Source: an uncultured Verrucomicrobiota bacterium (GTDB taxonomy: Bacteria; Verrucomicrobiota; Verrucomicrobiia; Limisphaerales; UBA9464). Taken from it: DNA of 54,216 nt. Positions 33,853-41,471 of this stretch are shown here, in pieces (the first letter of the stretch is position 1; each line of letters begins with the position of its first letter). The notes beneath the pieces were generated by a model. That model ran no database searches and was not told the DNA's origin. It saw only the letters and a program-made list of their open reading frames with translations. The stretch covers positions 1-54,216 of the forward strand of contig CAIVQB010000045.1 in the NCBI GenBank assembly GCA_903907925.1, read 5' to 3'. Both the position numbers and the translations under genes were made by a program.

Positions 33853-35745
33853 ATGCGCTACCCACTGGCGGTCATGTCGCGACATTTCCAATCCCTGCCG
33901 ACCGATCCCTCGCTGAAGGTGAGGTCGCGTTCCACCGGGGAAGTGGTGCGCCGGGTCGGCGCGTACCTGCGGCCGTATCCGGGCATGGCGGCGGGCGTGA
34001 TCGCCTTCGCCATTCTCTCGCAGGCGGCGGCGATGACCTATCCGAAGCTCACGCGCTTTGTGATCGACCGGGTCATCGGACAACATCGCGCCGACCTGTT
34101 GACGCCGGTGGCGCTGGCATTGCTCGGCGCGTTCGTGATGCGGGATGTCTTCAATTCCCTGCGCATCCGGTTGAACAACGTCTTCGAACAGCGGGTGATC
34201 CTCGACATCCGCCGGGAGCTGTACGGGCACCTCCAGCGATTGCCGCAATCGTGGTTCGATCATCGGGCCACCGGTGATCTGATGACCCGGGTGTTGGAGG
34301 ACGTCGGGGCGATGGAGCGATTGTTGATCGATGGCACCGAGCAGGGGGTGGTTTCGATTCTGGCCCTGGTGGGCGTGGCGACGTTGCTGTTCCTCAACAA
34401 CCCGCTTCTGGCACTGGTGGCGCTGGCACCGCTCCCGATTTTGATTGGCGGTGCGCTGTGGTACACGATGACTGCCCATCGACGTTATCGGGCGCAGCGC
34501 GAGGCCAGTTCGGCGATGAACGCGCTGTTGATGGACAACCTGCAGGGAGTCCGGCAGATCAAGTCCTTCGGTCGGGAAGCGCACGAAGACGGACGATTTG
34601 CCCAACAGGCGGATGAGTTGCGGCGTGGGACATTGACGGTGATGAAGGTGTGGGCGTGGTACAGTCCGTCGATGGCCTGCGCTTCGGCGATGGGCTTGGT
34701 GCTGGTGCTCTGGGTGGGTGGCCGCCTGGTGCTTCAGGACCGCCTCCAGGTTGGGGCGCTGGTAGAATTCGTTCTCTACCTCGGCCTGTTTTACGAACCG
34801 GTGGGCCGGTTGCATTCGCTCAATCAAATGGTGCAAAGCGCGCGATCCGCGGGCGAACGGGTGTTCGACATTCTGGACACTCCCATTGAGAGCGGCGTGC
34901 CCGCGGTTTCGCTGACGTCAACGGCTTCACGCCCGGTTCGGTTTTCCGGAGAGGTCGAGTATTGCGGAGTGTCGGCGCGCTACTCCGAGGGCCGGGTGGC
35001 GTTGGAGGGAGTCAGTCTACATGCGCGGCCGGGCGAGATGATCGCACTGGTCGGCCCGACAGGTGCGGGAAAATCCACGTTGGTGCAGTTGTTGCCGCGG
35101 TTTTATGAACTGTCGGCCGGAGTCATCCGGGTGGAGGGTCGTGATTTCCGGGAATGGTCGCTTCCCGAACTGAGATCCCAGATCGCGGTGGTGGGTCAGG
35201 AGCCGTTTCTGTTCAACGGAACCATTCGCGAGAACATTCTCTACGGACGCCTTGATGCGGATGCGGGTGCCATGGAGAACGCTGCCCGCGCGGCGAACTG
35301 CCACGATTTCATTCACCGCCTTCCCGAAGGGTACGACACCCGGGTCGGTGAACGTGGCGTGCGGTTGAGCGTGGGAGAGAAGCAGCGGATTACGATTGCC
35401 CGTGCCCTGTTGAAGGACGCGCCCATTCTGATTCTGGACGAGGCGACGGCGAGTGTGGATACCGCCACCGAGCGTCGGATCCAGGAGGCCTTGGAACGAT
35501 TGATGACCGGGCGCACCAGCTTTGTGGTCGCCCACCGGCTGAGTACGATCCGTCACGCCACCCAAATCCTGGTCCTGGATCACGGGCGGATCGTCGAGCG
35601 TGGAGGGCATGAGGAGCTGTTGTCGCTGGGAGGGCTGTATTCGCGGATGGTTCGCGCCCAGGCGGCGGTCAGCGAGGTGGAATCCCGATGGGTGCCGGGG
35701 GACGGTTTGGGCGAGGCTTCAATGTCCGAAGAGACGGTCCGCTAG
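33853..35745 (+). CDS. ABC transporter, fused permease and ATPase (MsbA-like)
   Basis: A protein of about 630 residues. The N-terminal membrane domain has six helices (about 40-350; GMAAGVIAFAILSQAAAMTYP is the first). The ATPase domain follows, with Walker A GPTGAGKST, Q-loop VVGQEPFLFNGTIRENILYG, signature LSVGEKQRI, Walker B ILILDEATASVD and the switch His in VVAHRLS. Exporters of this type flip lipids, lipid-linked oligosaccharides or drugs. Since the exopolysaccharide genes start 100 bases downstream and no Wzx flippase is seen, a role as flippase is possible but unproven. The start is uncertain: ATG 33853 has ggagg 3 bases upstream (closely spaced); ATG 33811 and ATG 33874 are alternatives. 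Confidence 0.88.
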   Translation: MRYPLAVMSRHFQSLPTDPSLKVRSRSTGEVVRRVGAYLRPYPGMAAGVIAFAILSQAAAMTYPKLTRFVIDRVIGQHRADLLTPVALALLGAFVMRDVFNSLRIRLNNVFEQRVILDIRRELYGHLQRLPQSWFDHRATGDLMTRVLEDVGAMERLLIDGTEQGVVSILALVGVATLLFLNNPLLALVALAPLPILIGGALWYTMTAHRRYRAQREASSAMNALLMDNLQGVRQIKSFGREAHEDGRFAQQADELRRGTLTVMKVWAWYSPSMACASAMGLVLVLWVGGRLVLQDRLQVGALVEFVLYLGLFYEPVGRLHSLNQMVQSARSAGERVFDILDTPIESGVPAVSLTSTASRPVRFSGEVEYCGVSARYSEGRVALEGVSLHARPGEMIALVGPTGAGKSTLVQLLPRFYELSAGVIRVEGRDFREWSLPELRSQIAVVGQEPFLFNGTIRENILYGRLDADAGAMENAARAANCHDFIHRLPEGYDTRVGERGVRLSVGEKQRITIARALLKDAPILILDEATASVDTATERRIQEALERLMTGRTSFVVAHRLSTIRHATQILVLDHGRIVERGGHEELLSLGGLYSRMVRAQAAVSEVESRWVPGDGLGEASMSEETVR

Positions 35746-35756
35746 GGATTTGTGTG

Positions 35757-35785
35757 TTGACACTGGGGCGGGCGGTTTCTACAAC
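35757..35785 (+). promoter_or_regulatory. Strong sigma70-like promoter of the exopolysaccharide operon
   Basis: A consensus TTGACA (35757-35762), a 17-base spacer and TACAAC (35780-35785). The leader would be about 53 bases to ATG 35845. The promoter lies 11 bases after the ABC transporter stop. Confidence 0.65.
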
Positions 35786-35844
35786 CTACGTGCCAATTAG
35801 CTCGTTAACGACTGCCTCCAAAGAGTGCCCAAAGATTTCTCTGT

Positions 35845-37083
35845 ATGAACAAGCTCATCCGCGCCGCAGGAATGTTGTCCGTAGGGGCAGCAAGCCTTTC
35901 CATTCAAGGTGTTGCAACCGCCGCCGAAGGGGGCACCAAGCCGTGGTCCATCGGGGCATCGCTTCGTGGTTTTTACGACGATAACATCTACACCCGGCCG
36001 AGTGGTGCGGCGAAGGTGGACAGTTTTGGGTTCGAGATCAGCCCGAACGTCGCCTACTCCGCCCGCTTTGAGGCGACGACGGTCAGCTTTGCCTACGCCT
36101 ACAGCGCCCGGTACTACGACACGTCGAAGGCCGTGAACCACTGGGATCAGGGTCACGTTCTCAGTGCTTCCATTCAGCACGATTTCAACGAACGGTTGTC
36201 CCTGACCGCCAGTGACAATTTTTCGATCACCCGCGAGCCTCAGGAGATCTTCTCCGGTCTCTACTTCCGGACCGAGGGTAACAACATCAACAACCAGGCC
36301 AACATCGGCCTGAGTTACCAACTTTCGCCGAAGTGGAGTGCCGTGATCGGTTATCACAACGGCTACTACGACTACGATTCCCTGGCCTACAAGGCGGCGT
36401 TGAACCGGATGGAGCACCTGCCGTCGCTCAACCTGCGGTACCAGCTCGCCCCGACCACGGTCGGTATCTTGGGCTATCAGTACGGCACGGTGGTTCATGA
36501 CGGCAACCTGTTGCTGCCCGGTGGCCTTCCGGCGTCGGCTCGTGACAACACCTCCCACTATTTCTTTGCCGGGCTGGATCACTCCTTCAGCCCTGATCTG
36601 TCCGGTGCCATCCGCGGCGGTGCCCAGATCACCAAGTACAATTACAACGGTGGCGGGGTCAACTACGGCGAAACCTCGCCCTACCTCGACGCCAACCTGA
36701 AGTACGCCTACGCCCCGGGAAGCAGCCTGCAGATTGGTGTGCGCCATCAGCGGAATGCCACCGACGTGGACCTGAATTTCGCCGGTAACATCGTTCAGGA
36801 CCAGGAAAGCACCGGTGTCTACGGCACCCTGCGCCACGCCTTCACGGGCAAGCTTGGGGGTCACGTGACCGCTCAGTACCAGAACTCGGAATTCCACGGC
36901 GGTGGACCCGGCATTGACGGAAAGGCGGAATCCTTCTTCTCCATCGGCGGCGGCTTGGATTACATGATTTCCAAGAACCTTTCGGCTGAGGCTTCGTACA
37001 ATTACGATGACCTGACCTCCGGCCTCCTCGCCCGTGGTTATTCCCGGAACCGCGTGTTCCTCGGAATTCGCGCCACCTATTAA
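35845..37083 (+). CDS. Outer-membrane beta-barrel protein of the exopolysaccharide locus
   Basis: A 412-residue exported protein. The signal peptide (about 1-27, ending VATAA) is followed by alternating polar/hydrophobic strands rich in Tyr and aromatic girdle residues: SFAYAYSARYYDT, HVLSASIQHDFNERLSLTASDNFSI, SLNLRYQLAPTTVGILGYQYGTVVHDG, VTAQYQNSEFHGG. It ends in SRNRVFLGIRATY, a C-terminal beta-signal with terminal aromatic Tyr. The spacing fits an estimated 16-18 strands. It is the first gene after a strong promoter and is followed by a terminator, then the autokinase and OPX genes. I infer that it may provide the outer-membrane channel for the short OPX protein, as WzpX-type barrels do in Myxococcus. 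A role as an unrelated porin is the main alternative. Confidence 0.8.
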   Translation: MNKLIRAAGMLSVGAASLSIQGVATAAEGGTKPWSIGASLRGFYDDNIYTRPSGAAKVDSFGFEISPNVAYSARFEATTVSFAYAYSARYYDTSKAVNHWDQGHVLSASIQHDFNERLSLTASDNFSITREPQEIFSGLYFRTEGNNINNQANIGLSYQLSPKWSAVIGYHNGYYDYDSLAYKAALNRMEHLPSLNLRYQLAPTTVGILGYQYGTVVHDGNLLLPGGLPASARDNTSHYFFAGLDHSFSPDLSGAIRGGAQITKYNYNGGGVNYGETSPYLDANLKYAYAPGSSLQIGVRHQRNATDVDLNFAGNIVQDQESTGVYGTLRHAFTGKLGGHVTAQYQNSEFHGGGPGIDGKAESFFSIGGGLDYMISKNLSAEASYNYDDLTSGLLARGYSRNRVFLGIRATY

Positions 37084-37102
37084 GCGGCCAAATCTCGTTT
37101 GC

Positions 37103-37138
37103 AGGAGGCTGGAAACCCATTTCAGCCTCCTTTTTTTT
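37103..37138 (+). terminator. Intrinsic terminator abutting the autokinase start codon
   Basis: Stem aggaggctg (37103-37111) with cagcctcct (37123-37131), an 11-base loop, and eight T at 37131-37138. The T-run ends one base before ATG 37140, so it separates the barrel gene from the kinase gene and would limit read-through. Confidence 0.85.
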
Positions 37139-37139
37139 C

Positions 37140-39311
37140 ATGGAACCCGCAAAGACACCGCCGCAGTCGGACGCAAAGCTTCATTTCCTGGATTACTGGC
37201 GGATCATACGGATCCGCAAGGTCATCATTCTTGCCGTTTTCCTGCTCGTGGTCATTACCACGACTGCGGTGACCTTTGTTCTGCCGGTTTCCTATTCCAG
37301 CACCGCACGGCTGAAGATCGAAAAGGACACGCCTGACATCACGCCGTTCGGCATGGGCACCGGCGCTCAGGTGTACGATCCGTACTTTCTCACCACGGAA
37401 TTTGAGGTCCTCAAGTCGCGCAAGATTCTCGATCCGGTGATCGTGAAACTGCGCCTCAACGAGGAGTATTCTAAGCGGAACAAGTCGACCCGCGAATACA
37501 CCACTCAGGAATCGTACGAAATCCTCTCCCGCGAGGTGGAGGTCAAGCAGTTCCGCAACACCTCAATCATTGAGGTCACCGCTTCGAGTCCGACGGGTCA
37601 GGCGGCTGCGGAAATCGCCAATGCCGTCGCCCAATCCTACGAGGAATACCGAAATTCCCTTCGCTCTGACCGGAATCAGCGCGGTCTGGCCACGTTGACC
37701 AATCAGCTCGCCATTCTGGACGTCAAGGTCAAGGCCCAGGGGGCTGAGGTCGACGAGTTGAAGCAAAAGCTCAAGATTCCCGACATCGTTGTCGAAGGTG
37801 GACAATTCCAGTCGCTCTCCACCGACGAAATCCGGCGGGAGAGCATGCTCAAGACCGACATCGAAAGCCGGCTCAATCAGGAGGAGATCATCCTGAAAAA
37901 CCTGAAGGCCAAGAGTGGTGACCAGCTTCGTCACGCCCTGAATGCGACCAAGCCGACCGCGCTTCTCCAGCAATTGCTGTCCGACCTCAGCACGGCGCAG
38001 GTTCGCAAGGTTTCGCTGGACCCCGACCTGGGTCCCGAGCACACGGACGTCAAGAAAATCACCCAGGTGATCGCCACTCTGAATTCGCAGATCGACGAGC
38101 AAGTGAAGGGAATCATGGAGTCCCTGACCTCGCAGGTGGAATCCGATCGCGACACCAAGCTTAAGATTGAAGAGACTCTCGCCAAGGCCCGCGACGACGA
38201 CGCGGCGGCGATGGGAAAATATCAGCCCTATCGGTTGAAAAAGAAGGAGCTGGAGACCAATGACCGGCTCCGGCAGGCGTTGGTGGCGGCCATCATGCAG
38301 GAAAACGTGAGCGGTGCGATTTCCAAGCAGAGCAGTGTTGAGGTGATCGACAATGCCGTGATCGGTCTCCGTCCGGTCAAGCCGGCCAAGGCCCTGAACA
38401 TCACGCTCGGTGCCATCGCCGGTCTGTTGCTCGGTGTCGGTCTTGCCTTCTTCATCGAGTACCTCGACACCAGCGTCAAGACGATCGACGACGTCGAACA
38501 GGCGCTGCAGGCACCGGTGCTTGGCGTCATTCCCCAGAATGTTGGCACGCTCATAAACGAGGGGCCGGAAAGCCCGCACGCTGAGGCTTACCGCGTGCTT
38601 CGTACCAACGTTCTGTTCTCCCGGAAGGATCCCAGCCTGCGCACCATGACGGTGGTCAGCGGTGGTGCCGGTGAAGGCAAGTCCACGACCATCTTCAACC
38701 TCGCCACGATTTTCGCCCAGCAGGGAAGCCGGGTGTTGATCGTTGATTCCGATCTCCGCCGCCCGAGCCTGCACAAGCTGCTCAACGTGGCGAACACGGT
38801 CGGCTTGACCAACTACCTCCTGAAACAGAACAAACTGGAGGAGGTCATCCAGACGACCAACCTGCCCTCGATGGACTTCCTGCCCTCCGGCAAGTTGCCG
38901 AGCAGTTCCATGGGCATCCTCAATTCGGCCGCGATGCGCGCCTTCATTGAAGAGGCCAAGAGCCGGTACGATTTCGTCTTCTTCGATTCACCCCCGATCA
39001 TGGGCGTCAGCGACGCCTCGATTCTGGCCAGTGAGGTCGACATGGCGATCCTGGTGGTGCAATACCGCAAGTATCCGCAGCAGATGACCCTGCGTGCCAA
39101 GCAGATGGTGGAGAAGGTTGGCGGAAAACTGCTCGGCGTCGTGTTGAACAACATCAACATCTCGCAGGACAGCTACTACTACTACTACAGCGGCTACTAC
39201 TACGACTACTACTCCAAGAGCGAAGAAAGCCGTCCGGAGGGGGAAAAGAAGGCGGTCGAAGGCAAGGGCTCGAAATCCAAGTCGGGCATCGACGTGCAGC
39301 AGAAATACTGA
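37140..39311 (+). CDS. Wzz-type polysaccharide co-polymerase fused to tyrosine autokinase (BY-kinase)
   Basis: A 723-residue inner-membrane protein. TM1 is about 28-50 (VIILAVFLLVVITTTAVTFVLP). A long periplasmic Wzz coiled-coil region runs to about 415. TM2 is about 418-440 (ITLGAIAGLLLGVGLAFFIEYLD). The cytoplasmic BY-kinase has Walker A GGAGEGKST (about 505-513), Walker A' VLIVDSDLRRP (about 532-542) and Walker B FVFFDSPP (about 610). The tyrosine cluster YYYYYSGYYYDYY (about 679-691) is the autophosphorylation site, followed by a basic tail that ends in Tyr. The kinase is fused to the co-polymerase, as in proteobacterial Wzc. It controls chain length and export of the polysaccharide with the OPX lipoprotein encoded 46 bases after its stop. 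No ribosome binding site is visible, because a terminator ends directly at the start codon. Confidence 0.93.
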   Translation: MEPAKTPPQSDAKLHFLDYWRIIRIRKVIILAVFLLVVITTTAVTFVLPVSYSSTARLKIEKDTPDITPFGMGTGAQVYDPYFLTTEFEVLKSRKILDPVIVKLRLNEEYSKRNKSTREYTTQESYEILSREVEVKQFRNTSIIEVTASSPTGQAAAEIANAVAQSYEEYRNSLRSDRNQRGLATLTNQLAILDVKVKAQGAEVDELKQKLKIPDIVVEGGQFQSLSTDEIRRESMLKTDIESRLNQEEIILKNLKAKSGDQLRHALNATKPTALLQQLLSDLSTAQVRKVSLDPDLGPEHTDVKKITQVIATLNSQIDEQVKGIMESLTSQVESDRDTKLKIEETLAKARDDDAAAMGKYQPYRLKKKELETNDRLRQALVAAIMQENVSGAISKQSSVEVIDNAVIGLRPVKPAKALNITLGAIAGLLLGVGLAFFIEYLDTSVKTIDDVEQALQAPVLGVIPQNVGTLINEGPESPHAEAYRVLRTNVLFSRKDPSLRTMTVVSGGAGEGKSTTIFNLATIFAQQGSRVLIVDSDLRRPSLHKLLNVANTVGLTNYLLKQNKLEEVIQTTNLPSMDFLPSGKLPSSSMGILNSAAMRAFIEEAKSRYDFVFFDSPPIMGVSDASILASEVDMAILVVQYRKYPQQMTLRAKQMVEKVGGKLLGVVLNNINISQDSYYYYYSGYYYDYYSKSEESRPEGEKKAVEGKGSKSKSGIDVQQKY

Positions 39312-39356
39312 TTCCGTCTCCCGCGCTGCCGGAATGGCTGCTAAAGTTTGAACGAC

Positions 39357-39983
39357 ATGAATCTCGACCGATTTCGAATCCGCGGTGTCTGGGCGGCCCT
39401 CGCGGCCTGCATGTGTGCTCTTCTGTTCACCGGTTGTCAGACCGACTCCGACACGGCCACTGCGGTGCCTTCGGTCAAGTCGGCGTCCGTTTTAGGAATG
39501 GATTTTCTCCGCTCGGGCGATCGCATTCGCATCGTTTTCAGCGACATTCCGGATGCCACTCCAGCAACCGACGAGCAGATTCCCGAGGACGGAAAGTTGA
39601 CCCTGCCGAGGGGCGTTGAGATCAATCTTCTCGGCAAAAAGCGGACGGATGTGGAAAAGGAGATTGAAGATCTCTACGTCAATCAAAAGCGCATCTATCG
39701 CAAGATCAAGGTCACCATTGAGCGCCTCGGTCTGTTCATTTCCGTTGGTGGAGAGGTTCGCACGCCGAGTGGAACCGTGCCGTACATTGCTGGCATGACT
39801 CTGACAACGGCCATCAATGCCGCCGGTGGCTGCACGGAATTCGCCAATCGGCGCGTGGTTCAAATCAAACGGGCCAACGGTGAAACCTTGAAGGTCAATC
39901 TTCGCAAGGCGGTGGATGATCCCAAGTTCGACATCCCGCTGTACCCGGGCGACACGGTTCACGTGCATCGGACCCTGCTCTGA
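39357..39983 (+). CDS. Short OPX-type polysaccharide export lipoprotein (Wza-like)
   Basis: A 208-residue lipoprotein with lipobox LFTGC (Cys27). A Poly_export domain (about 50-125: LRSGDRIRIVFSDIP, DGKLTLPRGVEINLLGKKRTDVEKEIEDLY) and one SLBB-type domain (about 125-205: ISVGGEVRTPSGTVPYIAGMTLTTAINAAGG ... PGDTVHVHRTLL) follow. It lacks the extra domains and C-terminal amphipathic helix with which E. coli Wza (about 380 residues) spans the outer membrane. So it belongs to the short OPX class, which needs a separate barrel for passage. The barrel gene at 35845 is a good candidate. ATG 39357 is chosen over the TTG three codons upstream. The FHA gene starts 8 bases after the stop. Confidence 0.88.
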   Translation: MNLDRFRIRGVWAALAACMCALLFTGCQTDSDTATAVPSVKSASVLGMDFLRSGDRIRIVFSDIPDATPATDEQIPEDGKLTLPRGVEINLLGKKRTDVEKEIEDLYVNQKRIYRKIKVTIERLGLFISVGGEVRTPSGTVPYIAGMTLTTAINAAGGCTEFANRRVVQIKRANGETLKVNLRKAVDDPKFDIPLYPGDTVHVHRTLL

Positions 39984-39991
39984 TTGAGCCC

Positions 39992-40384
39992 ATGGTCGAG
40001 CTTGCCATCCTTTCGGGACGGCGGGCTTCCGCGGTGATTTCCATCAACCGGTTTCCCTGCACGCTCGGTCGTTCCGGTGCCGACGTGGAGCTGGAAGAGC
40101 CTGGCATCGCGCCACGGCACGCAGCCCTGACCCGCGATTCAACCAACGGCTTTCAACTCGAAGCCCTCGGCGAGGCCACGGTGTATTGCGAAGGGCGAAG
40201 TGTTCGCGAGATGCACCTGCGGAATGGTGAACTCTTTGAGTTGGGAGGTGTCCGACTTCAGTTCCGGTTGCGCCCGGCACGGGCCCGAAACCTCGCCTGG
40301 CTCGACCAACTCGCGGCCGCGGCCGTGGTTGGCGTCTTTGGTGCCGAGATCGTGTGGATCCTTATTTCTTCTTCCTGGCCGTGA
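39992..40384 (+). CDS. Small FHA-like protein with C-terminal membrane helix
   Basis: A 130-residue protein. Residues about 1-95 follow the forkhead-associated fold: CTLGRSGADVELEEPGIAPRHAAL (Gly26-Arg27-Ser28, His43), then STNGFQLEA (Asn52-Gly53), then NGELFELGGVRLQFRL. The SxxH element reads APRH, so the serine that usually contacts phosphothreonine is Ala. A single membrane helix (about 106-126, LAAAAVVGVFGAEIVWILISSSWP) ends the protein, so the domain would be tail-anchored with FHA in the cytoplasm. It is 8 bases downstream of the OPX gene and thus in the operon with the tyrosine autokinase. The function is not known. The last 23 bases overlap the convergent glycosyltransferase gene. Confidence 0.75.
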   Translation: MVELAILSGRRASAVISINRFPCTLGRSGADVELEEPGIAPRHAALTRDSTNGFQLEALGEATVYCEGRSVREMHLRNGELFELGGVRLQFRLRPARARNLAWLDQLAAAAVVGVFGAEIVWILISSSWP

Positions 40385-41471
40385 GGGTCTCGTCGACAAC
40401 CCACTTGAGCCGCGTACTGAGAAAATCGTAGCTGCATTCCTGCCGGGCGAGAATGGGCAGGGCGTGCCGTGCCTCCAACAAATCAGGCTGTCCCTGAAGC
40501 AACCGGATCCGGTCCGCCAGACGGGCCGGGTAGTCCCGGTCCACCTCGTGATTGAAATCGAGCAGCATGATTTCAGGCAGCAGTAGCGCCGCCTCCCCGA
40601 CGCGGCTTGCGAGAATGAAGCGTTCCGCCGCCATGTATTCCGGGAGCTTCCCGGTGGTCCGCACCTGACCGGGGAGGTTGTTGGTCTGGGTGGACAACGC
40701 GACATCCATCAGGCGGAGGTGGGTGGGAACCTCAGAATAGGGAATCCGTCCGCAAAAGACGATCCGGTCGGCGACGCCCAATTCCGTCGCCAGCTTCAAG
40801 AGCCACGGGAGTCCGGTGCCGTCGCCAATGATGAGCCCGATGACCGGCAGATCCTTCAGATGGGTCAATGCCTCCAGCAAGTCCCAGCCATAGCAGATGT
40901 TCAGTTTCGGGCTGTAAACCAGTGAACCCATCACACCGACGACGAACCGGCCCGTCAGACCGAGCTTGTGGCGCAACAATTCCAATGCTTCGGGACTGGC
41001 TGACGGTTGTTCCAGATAGCCGTCACGGATCACGATGACGCGTCGGAGTCCGCGGGCGACCAGGTGTTCGCGATGATTGGTGCCACGCACCACCACGGCG
41101 GCGGCGAATCGTTCGGTGAGTCGTTCCAGGCTCCACAACAGTGGCAACCGCCATCCCGCCTTCGTTCCCGACCGGCAGGCCATCGCGTGAATCGCGTCGC
41201 CGGTGTCCAAGACGTAGGGAACGCCGAACAGGAACCGCCAGACCAGGGCGATCATCGACCCGGGCATGGCGGTGTTGAGGACGTAATGAATGTCGGGACG
41301 TTCCTTCAGCAGCGCGCCGCTCCAGCGCCAGGCCGAGGACAGGCGGCTGCGTTGACGGTACAGAAAACGGGTCCGCTCGGGATCGAGTTTGCGGGCCAGT
41401 CCATGAGCGCGCACGGCTTCGACACCATCGGGCGTACCGTTCACCAAAAAGGTGACTCGGATCGGAGTCAC
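40362..41471 (-). CDS. Family 4-like glycosyltransferase
   Basis: A 369-residue GT-B enzyme. The N-terminal acceptor domain begins VTFLVNGTPDGVEAVRAHGLARKLD. The C-terminal donor domain begins near FVVGVMGSLVYSPKLNICYGWDLLEALTHLKDLPVIGLIIGDG and has LPEYMAAERFILASRVGEAALLLPE, a weaker form of the usual EGxGLxxxEAMA motif. So the donor-binding Glu arrangement is not standard. Sugar and acceptor are unknown. It overlaps the upstream glycosyltransferase gene by 4 bases (ATGA), forming a translationally coupled two-gene unit on the minus strand. Its 3' end overlaps the FHA gene by 23 bases. Confidence 0.85.
   Translation of the reverse strand: MTPIRVTFLVNGTPDGVEAVRAHGLARKLDPERTRFLYRQRSRLSSAWRWSGALLKERPDIHYVLNTAMPGSMIALVWRFLFGVPYVLDTGDAIHAMACRSGTKAGWRLPLLWSLERLTERFAAAVVVRGTNHREHLVARGLRRVIVIRDGYLEQPSASPEALELLRHKLGLTGRFVVGVMGSLVYSPKLNICYGWDLLEALTHLKDLPVIGLIIGDGTGLPWLLKLATELGVADRIVFCGRIPYSEVPTHLRLMDVALSTQTNNLPGQVRTTGKLPEYMAAERFILASRVGEAALLLPEIMLLDFNHEVDRDYPARLADRIRLLQGQPDLLEARHALPILARQECSYDFLSTRLKWVVDETLTARKKK

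Noticed and set aside
33400-34836. 478-residue minus-strand open frame across the mutL start and ABC transporter
   Set aside because: His/Gln/Arg-rich shadow translation; both genes it covers are confidently assigned.
37563-38774. 403-residue minus-strand frame opposite the BY-kinase
   Set aside because: Shadow of the coiled-coil codons; no start context and no domain.
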